Source: Palaemon carinicauda
Lineage: Eukaryota > Arthropoda > Malacostraca > Decapoda > Palaemonidae
Length of the DNA stretch: 64,000 nt
Assembly (NCBI RefSeq): GCF_036898095.1
Contig: NC_090729.1
Span: 62,709,282-62,773,281 of the forward strand
Direction of reading: 5' to 3'
This document shows positions 36,545 to 49,003 of this stretch, piece after piece (positions within the stretch are counted from its first letter, which is position 1; each line of letters opens with the position of its first letter). A program made the translations under genes and the position numbers. Under the pieces are notes generated by a model. That model was not told the origin of the DNA. It did not search any database and saw only the letters and a list, made by a program, of their open reading frames with translations.

Positions 36545-37000
36545 TTCATGCTGCTTTCTTTCTCCTGCAACCCACTCCCTCTCTCTTACTGGTTTCTCCT
36601 CTTTCCTATAACTCTATCTCATGCTAGCCAGGGACACAGCATCACATCTTTAACCTACCACTAATACCCTCCAACTCCCCACCCAGTCTCTTCCCCTCAC
36701 TGGGTCTTAGTACTGTCAGTCCTTTCTCTCCGACCTAAAATTGCTCCATTTCTTCCTTAGGGGATTGCACTGCCAGACACCAACATTGGCAACTATCCTT
36801 GATGCCTTAATTAAACCATGCATAGTTATGGTACGTCCTAATACCCTAAATTATACAAACGGTCCATCATATAACAAGAATTACTTGAAACTGTTCCTAA
36901 CCATTGGAACCACACTCTGCCATGTACATGAGTTCAGAAAGTAAACCCCTGTGGGCCACTTTTTTTGAGGAGAGGCCCCTAGGCCTAGTAAAACTGGGGC
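36545..37000 (+). mobile_element. Non-LTR 3'-region fragment, left arm
   Basis: It shares the CCCAGTCTCTTCCCCTCACT..GGG hairpin, the TTAGTACTGTCAGTCC-like block and the following CTAAAA.TTGCTCC with the 3' region after 32750. It represents a 5'-truncated insertion of the same non-LTR family. The mirror copy is at about 59000-59480 on the minus strand. The small 67-codon frame here has no domain. Confidence 0.5.
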
Positions 37001-38575
37001 TTGTCCCCTGGTATAATAAGAAAAACTACTGACCACTCTTAACCTTGGTTGAGAACCCTGGGAGCTCTTGTATAGAGCTCGAGTAAATACCTCAGTGGAG
37101 GCATGTTCTCTGAAGTGGCCAATGGCTAAGTCTTAATACTGGGGCTTCGAACCCTGTGCTTTGAACTTCTATTGAAGACCTTCCACTCTTCACCCAGTCC
37201 CATCTACTCACTGAGTCTTACTGTTATAAAACTTTCTACCTCTTCCTCATGCAGGTGTCAATGGGCAAAGAGGTTCAGTCCTCAACTTCCTCATTCCGGC
37301 TCCTCTATGGGGCCTGTTCCTTTGGCTGCCGTCATGCTGCTAATTGCTTTGGGATGACTGCCCTTGCCCCACCCTGCTGTTACCAGTCATGATATCTGCG
37401 GCAAACTGATATGGCAAAATAAGAAGTGTACATTCCTGAACCACGTAGCAGCAGCGGTCGGCAATATTCTCCACCTTTTGCAAGTTATGGCCGTCTGTTA
37501 TTCCTTTTACACTATAGCTCAGGTCAGCAAGAGTACTTAACATCGACGGCAAACTCTTAAGGCACATAAGATGTCTGATTTCTTTGAGGTTGGTCTCAAT
37601 ATTTTGTTGAGACACATCAATTGAGATATTCATTATTATATATTTAGAGATCTTTTTATGAATTATCCGAGTTTACATTCATGACCGCATATACTTAGCA
37701 AGGTTCAAACCACTTACATATTGTTTTTTTGAAGTTTGGCTTCTAAGATATGTGGTAAGATTTTGTATTCTTATTTTTGAGTCAATTATATGGATCTCAT
37801 TATATTCATGGTAGTTTTTTTTTCATAGGAGTTGAGGGATTTAAGACAAAGGGACGTGGGTCCAGGGTCATGAAGACCGCATCTTGGTGGCATCCGTATT
37901 TAATCTGTGACATCACTGAGACACTACATTATAACAATAAATTTTTTTACTTTATTCATACTATTGCTCCTGTTTTGAATAGATACTCTGCCTCTCTTCA
38001 TCCCTTGTTTAGGGGGGAACAGAAGAGGGAGTTGTCATTCATTGGTGAGTTGGGGTGCATTGAGAGGTACACTAAGAAATCATATTCGCCAAAAAACTGT
38101 CAAGGTCACGGTTGTGATGCAGTTAGGGAAGAGTTGACGATATAAAGGCAGACTAACTGAACAGATCTGTCCAGTGTCTCCCTTTACCAAATATAATTAA
38201 ATAGTAACCGAAGTTCGATGCCTGTGCACGAAGAGAATGAAAATGACATGTTATTTACTTTGACTGCTGTAATCTATAAAGAACTAGTATTTTTATGTAA
38301 ATTTTTCTCAAAATAATTGAGTTAGGAATAATTCATGAGTAAGTTCTGCTCAAAATTGTTAAAATATTCATTAAATAATAGGGTTTCCTTTAACACAAGT
38401 TCTTTTTCTTAAAATCTCTGAAGTACATTCCTATTCTGCATCTAAAGTTGGGTTATAACGTTTTAGCGTTACTTGCATTGAGCAAAGCTTTTCTTCTGGA
38501 ACTGCTGCACTTGGACCAGGAGGCCATTTATCTATGAAATAATTAGGTTGAGTAGGAATATAAAAGTACATGCTA

Positions 38576-38609
<34 letters not shown>

Positions 38610-38670
38610 GGGGGGGGGTGGTAATGATTATGGGTACCACTATAGGTGTGAAATTAAATGTGAGTGCCGG
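37001..38670. other. Left-arm sequence, unassigned
   Basis: No gene is recognised. It mirrors about 57200-58990 in the right arm. A GA microsatellite (38576-38618) ends in a G run; its right-arm equivalent is a longer CT tract (57256-57344). The right arm has ~70 extra bases near 58305-58375. Confidence 0.5.
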
Positions 38671-39184
38671 TGTAATGGTCTGGTTTTCCCCCGTCCAAAA
38701 TTCCCCCCGGGGGAAATATGGCCCAGGATATATATCCCCCCGGAGGAACTTTATCCCAGGATAATATTCCCCCCTCTGGACCAAGATTCCCCCTTTGCTT
38801 GGTGGAGGTAACCATTATTATTTTTTTTTTCGTTTGCCATGGAAATCAATTTCAATGGGATTTCATAAATTGCAAGACAATGAAGGGTTACATTTAGGCA
38901 ATAAATTGAGGTCACAACATAGTGCGTGGATGTAAAGAACAATGAATTTTAAGCGTGCTGCTCTGTTTCTTAAGTGAATCCGTATCAAACCCCATGCAAT
39001 ATTGCTTAGAAAACAAACTTGCTGATTTCGAAGGATGTGAGGGAACAATCAAATTCTTTAGTATATATATCCTCAATTCAAGAAATTTGTGCAGACGTAA
39101 CTATAAACCTCCAAATGCAAAAAAAAAAAAAAAAAAAATGCCTGTTTGGTCAAAGAATTTATGATAAAGGCTGATATTGGGATA

Positions 39185-39360
39185 GTCCAAGGAGTTGTGA
39201 CCTGCGAAGGTTTGTGACCTGGGAAGGGGGTCCGGGGGCTTGCCCCCGGCTAGGGGCTGTGACCTGGGAAGGGGAGCCGGGGGCTTGCCCCCGGCTAGGG
39301 GCTGTGACCTGGGAAGGGGGTCTGGGGGCTTGCCCCCGGCTAGTGGTTGTGACCTGGGAA
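39185..39360 (+). repeat. GC-rich tandem repeat, ~54-bp unit (3 copies), within an R1 fragment
   Basis: The unit GTGACCTGGGAAGGGG..CC, then GGGGGCTTGCCCCCGGCTAG, then (G/T)GG(C/T)TGTGACC, repeats at about 39218, 39250-39306 and 39306-39360. Each contains the palindrome CCGGGGGCTTGCCCCCGG, which can fold into a strong stem. It is followed by CTAGGTTAGGTTAGGTGG. Confidence 0.85.
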
Positions 39361-39706
39361 CTACTAGGTTAGGTTAGGTGGGTTTGTTAGGTTCTGTACC
39401 ATTTTACAATTCTCAAATGTGTTAAATTATCATGTTTGGCCTATGTTCAGCCATTTACATGATCCATATGTTTTACCAACTGGTTACCTTGTCCTTATTT
39501 AGCATTTCTGACCATTATTATTGCTGTAAATCACTCGTTTATGACATTACCCCACCCTAAAACCCCAGGTTTCCCACTCGGTTCCCCCATAATCTCTGGT
39601 AACACAACTGAATTGGTATCATCTCCTTTCTCATCCATAGTGCTTCTTAGCATCAAGTGTACTTTTTATTTCGTGCTGGACAGTACGAAAGAAGAGTAAG
39701 GTTTTC

Positions 39707-39813
<107 letters not shown>

Positions 39814-40080
39814 TAATATTTTGTCAAACTCACCTTTGATTATTTAATTCATCAAAATAGTTTTTCTGTATGGGAGGGTGGGGGAGAAATGATCTAGGGG
39901 GGAAAAAAATCTTAGGGCTGAAATTCCCCCAGGGGAATAACAGCCCTGGCTGCTTTTCCCGGGGGGGGGGGGGGGGGAATAGATCCTAGGCTAATTTTCC
40001 CAGGGGGAATTTCAGCCAGGGGGGAAAAATTTCCTGCTACACCGGCAGTACATCTCACAGAGGGAGAATCCTCCTGGTCA

Positions 40081-40480
40081 ACGCCTACCAAAGTATAACC
40101 CTGCAAGTAGATCACCTTCTGAAGTAGCAACCTAAGTGTAGATCAGATACTAAAATAGGAACCTGAAGGTAGATTAACTTACTAAAGTAAAAACCAGCAT
40201 GTAGTTACACACTAAACTAGGAACCTCCATCTAAATCACTTACTAACGAAGAAACTTTCTGGTATATCATTAACTAAAGTAGAAACAGGTATGTATATCA
40301 CCAAGTAAAGTGCAAACTTGCATGTAGATCACCCACTAAATTAGCAACCAGCATCTAGATTACCTAGTAAAGTAAAAACCTGCACGTAGATCCCCTACTA
40401 AAACAGATACCTGCATGCAGACTAAGGTAGAAACCTGTACAGTATGTAGGTCACCTACTAAAGTAGAAATATGCATATAA
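40081..40480. repeat. ~31-bp minisatellite, left arm
   Basis: Around a dozen diverged copies of a unit like GTAGATCACCTACTAAAGTA, then GAAACCTGCAT, with about 31 bp spacing (for example GTAGATCA at 40107 and 40138). The mirror copy in the right arm lies at about 56760-57165 on the opposite strand. Units vary too much for a CRISPR array. Confidence 0.88.
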
Positions 40481-40710
40481 ACTGCCCTTGTGTTGATGCC
40501 AAATTGAAATCAAGCATGTCACCTAATTACTGGTGCTTTAAGATCAACACTCCTTTTAGTACCCTTTAGATTGGTAAACATTGCCCTACCGAACAGCTCA
40601 TTAAAAGAGCTAGAAATATTACCAAGAAATTATGAAAAGCACTCGCTTTATGGTCTCTAGGCTGTTAGACAAAGATTGAAATCCTGCAAGAGCTTCATAA
40701 CCACCAATAG

Positions 40711-41701
40711 TGTTGTGATTTTCACCAGTTTATTAAATCGGCCCGCTGTAATGGGCGGATTGGAAGGCCTTGAAGAGGCGAGATTCCCAAAACCTTTCAG
40801 GAGTTAACTAAAATATGGCGACAAAATTACCATTTTATTATAAAAATAAACTCTGATATAAGACGAACAACATCCTTAAGCATTCAAAAGACTTAATGAA
40901 AAACAAGGCTGACTCTTGGTAATGTAACACGTGCTCTTCAAGCACAAAGTCCACACCGGACTCATTAACAAACTGAAAATAGTACCAATTTGAATTCAAT
41001 ACACAAGGAATCACACACCAAATATCCCTATTCTCATTTAACTTAGGATTCAGATCCCCAATCACAAGGATCTCTACATTAAACTGCGATATAAAAACTA
41101 CATGTCTTGCACACAAACTTATACTACAACCAACCTGGTACACGAGGTAGAGAGAAGAGAACAAATCAATAAATGACTTATCTTTAGGGGGACGATGAAG
41201 CAAAGAGGCCGAGTGAGGCTCAGCAGCTTCGAAGAAAAGTTCGTTTTCCCGCGTTAACTAAAGTTTCCTTAGCAAAGTGGAGGGAAATCTTAGTTTATCT
41301 CTTTGCAAGGGGTTTGAAAATGTCTTTTTATTTACTATAAGATCGCAAAACAGTTAGGGCTTTTCTTTAAACACAAGGGAAAACTTAAGGCTTCGGCTGA
41401 GGGCCAGAATTTGTCCATATCCGATGACTTGGTAAGTCATTGACACTAAACACATACATAATACATTTTTGTCATGTTGCCTCGATTTTACGTTAGATTC
41501 ATCATTGATATATCATAAACAGACAATTTCCACAACACTCGCTCCTTCCCCACCAGGTGGTTAAGATTTAAGTTCCAATACAGTCGTGTATTAAACCTCA
41601 AGTCTTTCGCCCGCGAGATCCCCCAGTCTTCCCTCATTTGACGAAACGTTCTGAGGTTAAATGGCGGGACTTTCGAATGGCCAGTTCGAAAATTCCCGAC
41701 A
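40711..41701. mobile_element. Solo LTR, left arm only
   Basis: It begins TGTTGTGATTTTCACCAG and ends GTTCGAAAATTCCCGACA (TGT...ACA), with a perfect 5-bp duplication AATAG on each side (40706-40710 and 41702-41706). The right arm has a single CTATT at 56532-56536 and no insertion. Size (991 bp), ends and duplication fit an LTR left after recombination between two LTRs. No internal region is present. The 121-codon minus-strand frame inside shows no supported domain. Confidence 0.85.
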
Positions 41702-41706
41702 AATAG

Positions 41707-43026
41707 CCTCGACCCTGTAATATCAACAACTTACTTACTGCCTAGAATACTGGAGAAAATCAGTCAAAAGCCCACTTGATGAAGCCACCCCGAGCCCACG
41801 TGAGTCTCTTCCACATGAAACAAACCTCCGTAGAAAGGATTGGGGTTCTCTTAACCGAGAAAGAACTTGAATATGAAGTACTGGAGTGGGGTCTCCCCCC
41901 GTCTCTGCCTAGTGCACATGTGGGCATCGATCCAAACAATAGACGTCCTACTTCGTGGGTGTGAACCGAGTCTAATCTGTACAATTTGGACCTATACGAA
42001 TGTAATCATGCTGCTATTCAGTGTATTGTTAAAGTTAGATCACTGGACTGAATTATAGAAGACCTGTTATGGATTTATAACTCGAACACTTGTCCATTAG
42101 ATTGATCCATATATAGGAAGAGTAAATGAGGTACCGTTTACCTTACAAAAATAGCTGTGAGAAAATTACAGGAAGACTACTTATATATTTGCTGGTGCTC
42201 CTTCTAAAATACAAATTTAATATTTTTAAGGACCTACAAATTGTAGTCTATATGTAAATATCCAAAAAATCTTTACATGAATTTATGGAAATTGATAAGA
42301 AAAATTTTTCAATGTATAAATGATTACTGATATAGACCCTTGTTAACCTAGACCGTACCCATGTCCCAAACATTTTAACAAATCTAAATTATGCAATAAT
42401 TTGAACCTCTTTTAGCACTTTAAAGTTATCCAGCAATTACTGAAGCTAATGTAAGTATTACAGATGAAATATGAGACATGTCGCCTAGCACTGCATCTGG
42501 GAAAAGTAGTCTGTATTACATAACGTTATAATAGACCAACACTCTAGAGTCTAAACCCTACAGTAGACTTATATCTAGGTTCCAGTCACAAGAAACCATC
42601 TCTAAATATCCTCATGTCAACGTCATTTATTACCTGCATCATATGTAGCAATTCTCCTAGATATTTTGGACGTCCAGTTCTGATCATTTGATTGGTTATT
42701 GAACATATTTTAAACTCCAGGGAAATATATGATAAACTAATTTCTACTGAAAATGGAATTTTCTATAATGAATGGACGAGTGCAGGCTAGTTTTGTATTT
42801 TTCTCTTCATATTTCATAGGGGCTGGGGCATAATAATTTACGTATTGGTCTATTAAAATGTGAAGTATATTTTTTACTCTAACTCCATTGTTTATATCTT
42901 AGAGACTAAAGGGGATATATTGCATATGTGCATTTTCCCATGGTTTGGAGAGCTTCCTGTGCATATGCAATGACGTATTTTTCAGGTGCTTTCTTTAAAC
43001 TAATCAACAGCTTACAAGTACGTCTT
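41707..43026. other. Left-arm sequence, unassigned
   Basis: No gene is recognised; it mirrors 54340-56531 less the insertion at 55135-55999. The short frames at 41776-42058 have no domain. Confidence 0.5.
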
Positions 43027-43990
43027 TCTCAGTTCCCGGATGTTTTTCTACAACAGCCATTTTTTGATCACCTTCCCCTTCTCGAAGAAGGAACTTAAGT
43101 GAATTAAATCAATGTATTTCAAAATCTAGTTTAATTTCATTCATGTCAGCAATTTATTATGGTGGAAATGCTCTGCGTTTAGTGTAAAGCCATTGTTGGT
43201 CGTGCAAAATTGAAAAAAAAAACAGCGAAAAAATGCCTCAAAGGTCTGATTCGGTAATTTTTAGGGAAGGCCAGCATAATTTCTCCTGCAAATCTTCTGT
43301 ACAAAAATAGATGGTGTCAATCATAAGGAAGGGAATTATTTGTGATTTACTTTTTCACATTATAAGGATATATTTGATTCACTTTATCATATTGTACGGA
43401 TTTATTTGTGATTTATTATATTGTGATTTACTTCTAGTTTGTGACTTGGGAAGCAGGGGTCCGACTAGCTGTTGTGACCTGGGAAGGTTTGTGACCTAGG
43501 GAGGGGGTGGGTGTTTCCGGAGGGCTTGCCCTGGGCTTGGGGTTCTAACATGGTAAGGGTGGTCCAGGGGCTGGACCCCGGCTAGGCGCTTTGACCTGGG
43601 AACCACTAGGTTAACATAAGTGGGTTTTTTAGGTTCTGTACCCTTTCTACAAATCTCAAAAGTGTTAAATAATCATGTTTTGGCCTGTTTTCACCCACGT
43701 ACATGAACCATATACTTTTCAAACTAGTTATCTTGTGCTCATTTTGCATTTCTGACCATTATTATTGCTGTAAATCACTCGTTTATCACACTTCCCCCAC
43801 CCAAGAAACTCTGGTTACCCTCTGGGGTCCCCCATAATTGTCTTTATATAAAGGGGACCAAAAACTCATAAACGTGTGGTTTGCCTCAATAGTAATGGTC
43901 ATGCATGCATACAACACAAGATAGTGCATAGGAAAAATACATGGTTCATGTATTTGGCTAGAAATTAATATATCATATATTTACTAAACT
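43027..43990 (+). repeat. Interspersed repeat R1, copy 2 (left arm)
   Basis: Same family as 27769-28740, with CAGCCATTTTTTGATCACC, CTCAAAGGTCTGATTCGG, TTGTGATTTACTTTTTCAC, GTGACCTGGGAAGGTTTGTG and ACCATTATTATTGCTGTAAA. The TTAGGTTAGG string here has mutated to TTAACATAAG. Its mirror is at 53400-54340. Confidence 0.85.
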
Positions 43991-45540
43991 CAATTCTTGC
44001 TGTAATAGGCAGCCTTAACCCAACGTAAGATGCAAAACAAGAAAGCTCTAGTGGGGTTTTTAAAATAAAGCCTGGGTTATGAAATTCCTATGCTATTGAC
44101 CCAAGTAAAGATTTGGCACATTTTTGCCACACCGTGATGCTACATCTACATGTTTCTCATTCACTTTCCAGATTCACTTGGTGAAGCGAAGACTGCTCCA
44201 CTGATCTACAAAGGCTCTATGATTTTATCTCTTTAGGTATATTTAATTATATAATACAAAATTTAATTTTGAATATAAAAGTGAAATTGTGCTGGAAACA
44301 ATTGTTCCGGATGGTTTCATAACTTAACGTGAGGTGGAGAGAAGGAAAGCAGTTGAGGGTTTTCAAGAATAACGAGCCAGTGTTGCTTAATACTGGATAT
44401 TGAATAAATTTTGAAAATGATATGAGAAATTACTCATTATTTATTTTCAAATTGGATTGTTTTGAAGACTATTAACATAGAATTTTAGTTTTTGATAAAA
44501 ACTTACTAGGAGACACTACGTTGCCCTGCTTTGTAAAGGGCCTATTTAAAAGATCTCATACACTACAAAGTTACCCATTATCTGTCTCAGCTCTGCTCCC
44601 ACGCTGTGAGGACAACTCATTGCGCTCAAGAACCTGTCTACTCGCCACAGGGGCACCTATGTCCCCTGCCAGCTCTTCAGCCAAGATATTCGGCTGTGCT
44701 GAAATTTTTGGCTGTGACAATGAACAGTAATTGGCTGTAATTTTCGGCTTTTACATTGGATTCTCTAATACGGCCAGGATCTCCCAGTCATTATTTATGT
44801 GGGTTTGAAAAGACTCAAGGACTTTTCGTAGGGCCTATATCCACTATTGCTCCGACACTGTGAAAGGCCCTACTCAAATAATACCTCGATCCCAGATTGC
44901 AAAGACTGAAAGTAGTAGAAAAAATGCACATCAGTGTGCATTTTATTTCTTTGCATATTAAAAAAATTGTTTGGTTATGGTAAATTTTGATGTTTAAGTT
45001 CTTTGCTCGGGAAGGGTATGGTTCTTTTTTTTTTTTTTTTTTGAAAAGCAAATGCATTAGCTAAGCATTCCTTAAACTACATCTTGGGACAATTTTAAAG
45101 AAAGAAAAAGGTCATTCTTGAGCGATGTATTCATGTTTCACCAGGTTGTTCGATGCTTGACAAGGGTGGGAAAACCGTTGTCGGCGGTGAATGATCTGAA
45201 GAAGGTAGTATGGAGAGGACAGCGTAATAAGCGCAGCAAGACAGTCTTCTCCTGAATTTGAGGAAATTTTCTTGTAGCCAAGAGACAATGACTGTCATTC
45301 ATTAATGGGAGATCGGTGGCTCTGGACTTAGCCGGTCATGGATCACGTAATCATCTGAACACTACTCATGAGATCAAATAGAAGACTATCATCATCACCT
45401 CTTCCTTCGTCACGGCTTTTCAATGAACCTAAATGAGTGGCTATTAGTTGAGGTAAGGTTTGCATTAAGTACGATGCATTTGCTTAGTAAACTTTCAACT
45501 ATAGTTACGGTTTTATAACCAAAGAACCAGTAACCAAGTC
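43991..45540. other. Left-arm sequence, unassigned
   Basis: Mirrors 51855-53400. A T run (45026-45044) and a 69-codon frame at 44521-44730 are preserved in both arms, but only because the arms are copies. No domain recognised. Confidence 0.45.
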
Positions 45541-45568
45541 ACAATCTCCACCTTGTCCAACCCATCCA

Positions 45569-46865
45569 GTGACCAAGGAGAAGAAGGCAGAGCACCCCAC
45601 TGCAATGGACACCCTGCCTGCCTGCTTGGAGTCGCAAGCCTGGGGCCCAAAAGAGTATACAGCTGGAGCCACCTCTACACGAGAGGCAAACATATCTGCC
45701 ATGGACCTAGACCTGGACAACCTGCCCACCCCGCAGCCTACAGAGGCACACATGCAGGATTGCAACTGCACTGTGTGCCCCACTCGGCTCCTAGTTGAAG
45801 CCAATCAGCAGTACCCAGGTTTCACTAGAAGTCTCAAAGCTAATGGCAACTCAACTCCCCAAGTTTAAACTACCAGCCACTGGAGGGACCACGTTATGTG
45901 CGGCCGTAGCTGCTATGGCAGCCGCTTATCCAGGACTAAAGATTACAGCCAGAACCAGCTTAAATGGTGATATCATCAGCACCCCCAAGGATTAAGATAG
46001 TGCAAGACACCTGCATAATGAAGCCCTCCTAACCTACCTTGATCCTACCAAGAAACAGAGAAAAGTAGTGGTATACATTTACCCAGTCAAGATGCCAAAC
46101 TCCCTCATCATGGATTGCTAAACCATAGCCCAACCCAAAAGGAAGTTTGGCAGTCTTAAGGCACCCACCAGAGAAGTCATTGTCACCCTTGTATGACCTA
46201 TCCAACCTGCCTTGGAGCTTGGACTGTTGGGAACTTTCTAATAAAGGACTTGAAAAGGGAACCACTCCGTTGCTTCAACTGCCAGCACTTCGAACACTAC
46301 AAGTCTGAATGCAGGAGCCAGGTGAGCTGTTGAGTCTACAGTGACAAGCATCCAACTTAAAATTGCATTGATGAGCACAACGCTGGGAGAAAGACCAGCC
46401 CAAGTGCCCCAACCGCTCGCAGCCTTACCACACCAGGAATAAAAGGAGTCCAAAGGGCCTCAAAAGGCTAGAACTTCTGGAGACTACCAATCTAACATGT
46501 ACGAAGAACACACCGACAATGCAACCAAAGCCACAGAGGAAAAAATGTAAGAGACCTCATCAGAGGCCAGCCCCAGCTCCAGTATCAGCTGGTACTCCTG
46601 ATTCTACCACTACCACCAGCCCAGCCCTCATCCTTCAACAGACCTCATCCACTCCAGATCCTAAACCTTGTCAAAATCCTTCTCCTAACCCATTCCCTAC
46701 AACCTTCAGTCATCAATTGGACACAGTGTCCTTGTAAGGGCTCATACCAATCACCATCCACATTATCACTAAAGTCCTATCCCTCCTCAACCTCCTTGGC
46801 CTCGGTCAGACCCTAAACCACATCCTCCCACTCCTCCAACAAAGCTCATATTCGAAACAGGGCCC
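45569..46865 (+). pseudogene. Non-LTR ORF1, decayed (left-arm copy)
   Basis: Related to the intact ORF1 at 31054-32466. It shows an N-terminal CNCTVCPT motif (cf. CNCTDC), then AVAAMAAAYPGLKITARTSL then NGDII.TPKD (cf. ASVAAMAAKPGMKLTARPNR), a degraded zinc-knuckle region near 46260-46440 (RCFNCQ-like), a proline/threonine-rich part (46519-46737) and a C-terminal GLIPITIHIITKVLSLL. Multiple stops and frameshifts are present. The right-arm copy is at about 49490-50791, minus strand. Confidence 0.8.
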
Positions 46866-47408
46866 CTGTTTGGATAGAATTCTGGTCAATCTATATCTAG
46901 TAAGCAACCGAGTTACTTCCTGTTAACCCTACTAGAAAAAATAGTAATTTGAGAATAGTCACAGCACGCTATTCAGAGGCTAATCACCTCATTATCTACA
47001 GCGTAAAATTCCACTATATTTGCAGGTTTATGAATTGACAACGTCACCACCCCCCTATTAGTATATCCAGTTTCATGTGCTTCCTATCCTACCCATTCCC
47101 CATCCTTACCCATTAACCAAAAGAGATTTTGGTAGCTCGTAAAAAATAGCAGATATGTAAGAACCAAAGCTATATTCAATTAGCTTCTAAGCCTCGTAAC
47201 TCCAAAGATAAAGTGAATAAATTATATTTATTAGCTAGTAGAAAATAAAGCTATAAAGCTAAATAAAGCTATATTCAGTTAGCATTCCAGATTAATAAAC
47301 TATAAAGTAAATATGCTATTTTCAGGTAGCTAGCAAAGAGGAAATCGTAGAAAATGCCTAAAATAACTATCAAAGATAAGAACGAAGTGCAAAAGGCACT
47401 TGAGACTA
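46866..47408. other. Left-arm inner end, including 5' part of a second non-LTR element
   Basis: No separate gene apart from the start of a non-LTR ORF1 at 47354 (MPKITIKDKNEVQKALET), which is cut after ~19 codons where the arm ends. The same ORF1 start continues normally on the minus strand at 49003 in the right arm. Confidence 0.7.
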
Positions 47409-48948
47409 TTTAGCTTTACAGAAGGATTGGTCTTTTGTGTGGTTGGTATATTGTGCTGATGATCATTGTACCTTACGTTGTTTTTATTTGTACTGTTAGC
47501 ATGTCTGAGTTGTAACTAACTACTTGCTTATGTTTAATGGAGGTTTTGGTTGCTATGGCAACAACTTAATTTCTTGCGTTTTGTGTTGTCTTTCTGTAGA
47601 TACTATCTGTCAATTTTTTCATTTGCTCTTCGTTTAGAGTATTTGTATAGTTTGATAGTATTATATATGGGTTCAGTTTCATGTATGTGTTTGTGAGGAC
47701 ATTTTTGCTTGATGACCATGCTTGGACATTGCATTATATTAGTGTTATTTCTTCTATTATTAGGCAATCTTAAGCCATTGTGTCTACTTTTGCCTTGTGT
47801 TGTAATTGCTTCTGCTCTTGATTTAACAGGTGATTCCTTCTTTTATTTCGTTATATTCCTCCACTTTTACTCTCTTTAATCTTATCAATTTTGAGATATT
47901 ATCTATGTTTTCTGCTAGCAGTTTTACTATATCTCTTTTTTAGAAGTCTTTATGATTCCATGTAACCTTCGCTTGGTTGCTGTCTAACACCGTGATTGCT
48001 CTTTTCCTGCCTTTGATTTTTTTTGGTCAAAGGTGTTGTTGCTTGGAGACATAGAGCTGTATGTTCAGGTCCTCATGGGACACTTTTCTCATCCTTTCTT
48101 TCTCTTTGGCTGTTTTACTTTTGGAAGGCCACTTAGTTCATATATTTTATCAATGGTTATGTGGGGTTTGTAGTTCCATTTTGGAAGGGGGGGGGAGGGG
48201 TTGTTAATTGTTTGGGTAGCCTTGTTGCATAATTCTGCCATGTTTTTAGTCTTTGGCAGTTTCTTTGTGTTTTTTTTTATTTCCTCTTGAATAATGTTTT
48301 TTTTTTTTTTTTTCTGATAGGGCAGGAGGCTTGCAGTGTTGTGTGAGGGCCACTGCAGTTCATGCACTTTGGGGTTTTATTACAAGTTGTGCATCTGTGT
48401 CCTTCTGCACAATTGGCGCACTTGGTCTTCTTTTTGTTGGGTCAGTGTTTTGTTGGATGGTTGTATTTAAAACAGTTGTAGCGAGGGATTATTTCCAGGA
48501 AGATCTCTTTTTTTCTAGGAGGTCGGGGGGAGGTATTGAATGGTTACCTATTAAAATACCATTTTTGAGTATCTTTTTTGTCATATTAACATTTTCAACT
48601 TTCCATTTTACTACTCACTACTGATATCCTGCCAAATTTTAGTTTTCAGGGGCTCGTGACTTTAATGTTTGTGTTATTTTATTCAATTTCCTCTATGAAG
48701 ACTTCGTCAAAGATATCATCAATATGGCTATCAATTTATTTAAGGATTACTGTGCGTTCTGCATTGTATTCTGGGTGGGGGGTTACTGCAATAAGGTTGA
48801 GTTTTTCTTCTTAGCTCTTCTTTTATTTCGGGGATTAGGCGTTTTTCTGGGTTCTCATCTTTGAGAACTACAGTGTACATATGTATTCCACTTAAAATTT
48901 CCCACTTGAAAATTTCGTGGATTCTTGGGAGAGACCAGAGCTGGGAGG
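47409..48948. other. Spacer of the giant inverted repeat (1.54 kb)
   Basis: Single-copy centre between the arms. It is filled by the minus-strand body of the non-LTR element whose 5' end lies in the right arm, so the spacer is continuous with the right arm. The left-arm junction at 47408 joins the endonuclease region of this element to an inverted copy of its own ORF1 start. Confidence 0.8.
47425..47735 (-). pseudogene. Non-LTR ORF2 start: apurinic-type endonuclease fragment
   Basis: On the minus strand from about 47730: NVQAWSSSKNVLTNTYMKLN then PYIILSNYTNTLNE, resembling the N-W-N-x-x-x...L...P-x-x-(I/L)-x-L-x-E start of non-LTR endonucleases, with the key residues partly changed. After a stop, VVAIATKTSIKHK, SYNSDMLTVQIKTT and ISTIYQPHKRP match the G-V-A-I...V....D.L.(A)V.I....IYRPP core block. 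Stops are frequent. The frame ends at the palindrome junction, so RT is absent. Confidence 0.55.
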
Positions 48949-49003
48949 TAGTCTCAAGTGCCTTTTGCACTTCGTTCTTATCTTTGATAGTTATTTTAGG
49001 CAT
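48300..49003 (-). pseudogene. Non-LTR ORF1 with zinc knuckles, decayed
   Basis: It starts at 49003 on the minus strand (MPKITIKDKNEVQKALETTS), with an 87-codon open part including LWSLPRIHEIFKWEILSGIH and VLKDENPEKRLIPEIKEELR. After several shifts there is a knuckle region near 48480-48330: YNCFKYNHPTKH, CANCAEGHRCTTC and CMNCSGPHTTLQASC. This three-motif pattern is typical of Jockey-like ORF1 proteins. It belongs to a family distinct from the 31-kb ORF1. Its first 19 codons lie in the right arm; the rest lies in the spacer. Confidence 0.75.

Noticed and set aside
37115..37170. tRNA-like A/B boxes (TGGCCAATGG ... GGCTTCGAACCC)
   Set aside because: Box B is acceptable but box A is poor, and no cloverleaf could be drawn by eye.
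40081..40480. Possible CRISPR-like array (regular ~31-bp repeats)
   Set aside because: The units are adjacent, diverged and without unique spacers; the genome is eukaryotic. It is a minisatellite.
40838..41203. 121-codon minus-strand frame with a faint endonuclease-like VIGDLNPKLNENR string
   Set aside because: It lies wholly inside a 991-bp segment bounded by TG..CA ends and a 5-bp duplication (a solo LTR), and the rest of the frame shows no conserved order of endonuclease motifs.
44521..44730. 69-codon frame conserved at 52654-52863
   Set aside because: The conservation is explained by the inverted duplication of the arms. No domain or selection signal can be claimed.
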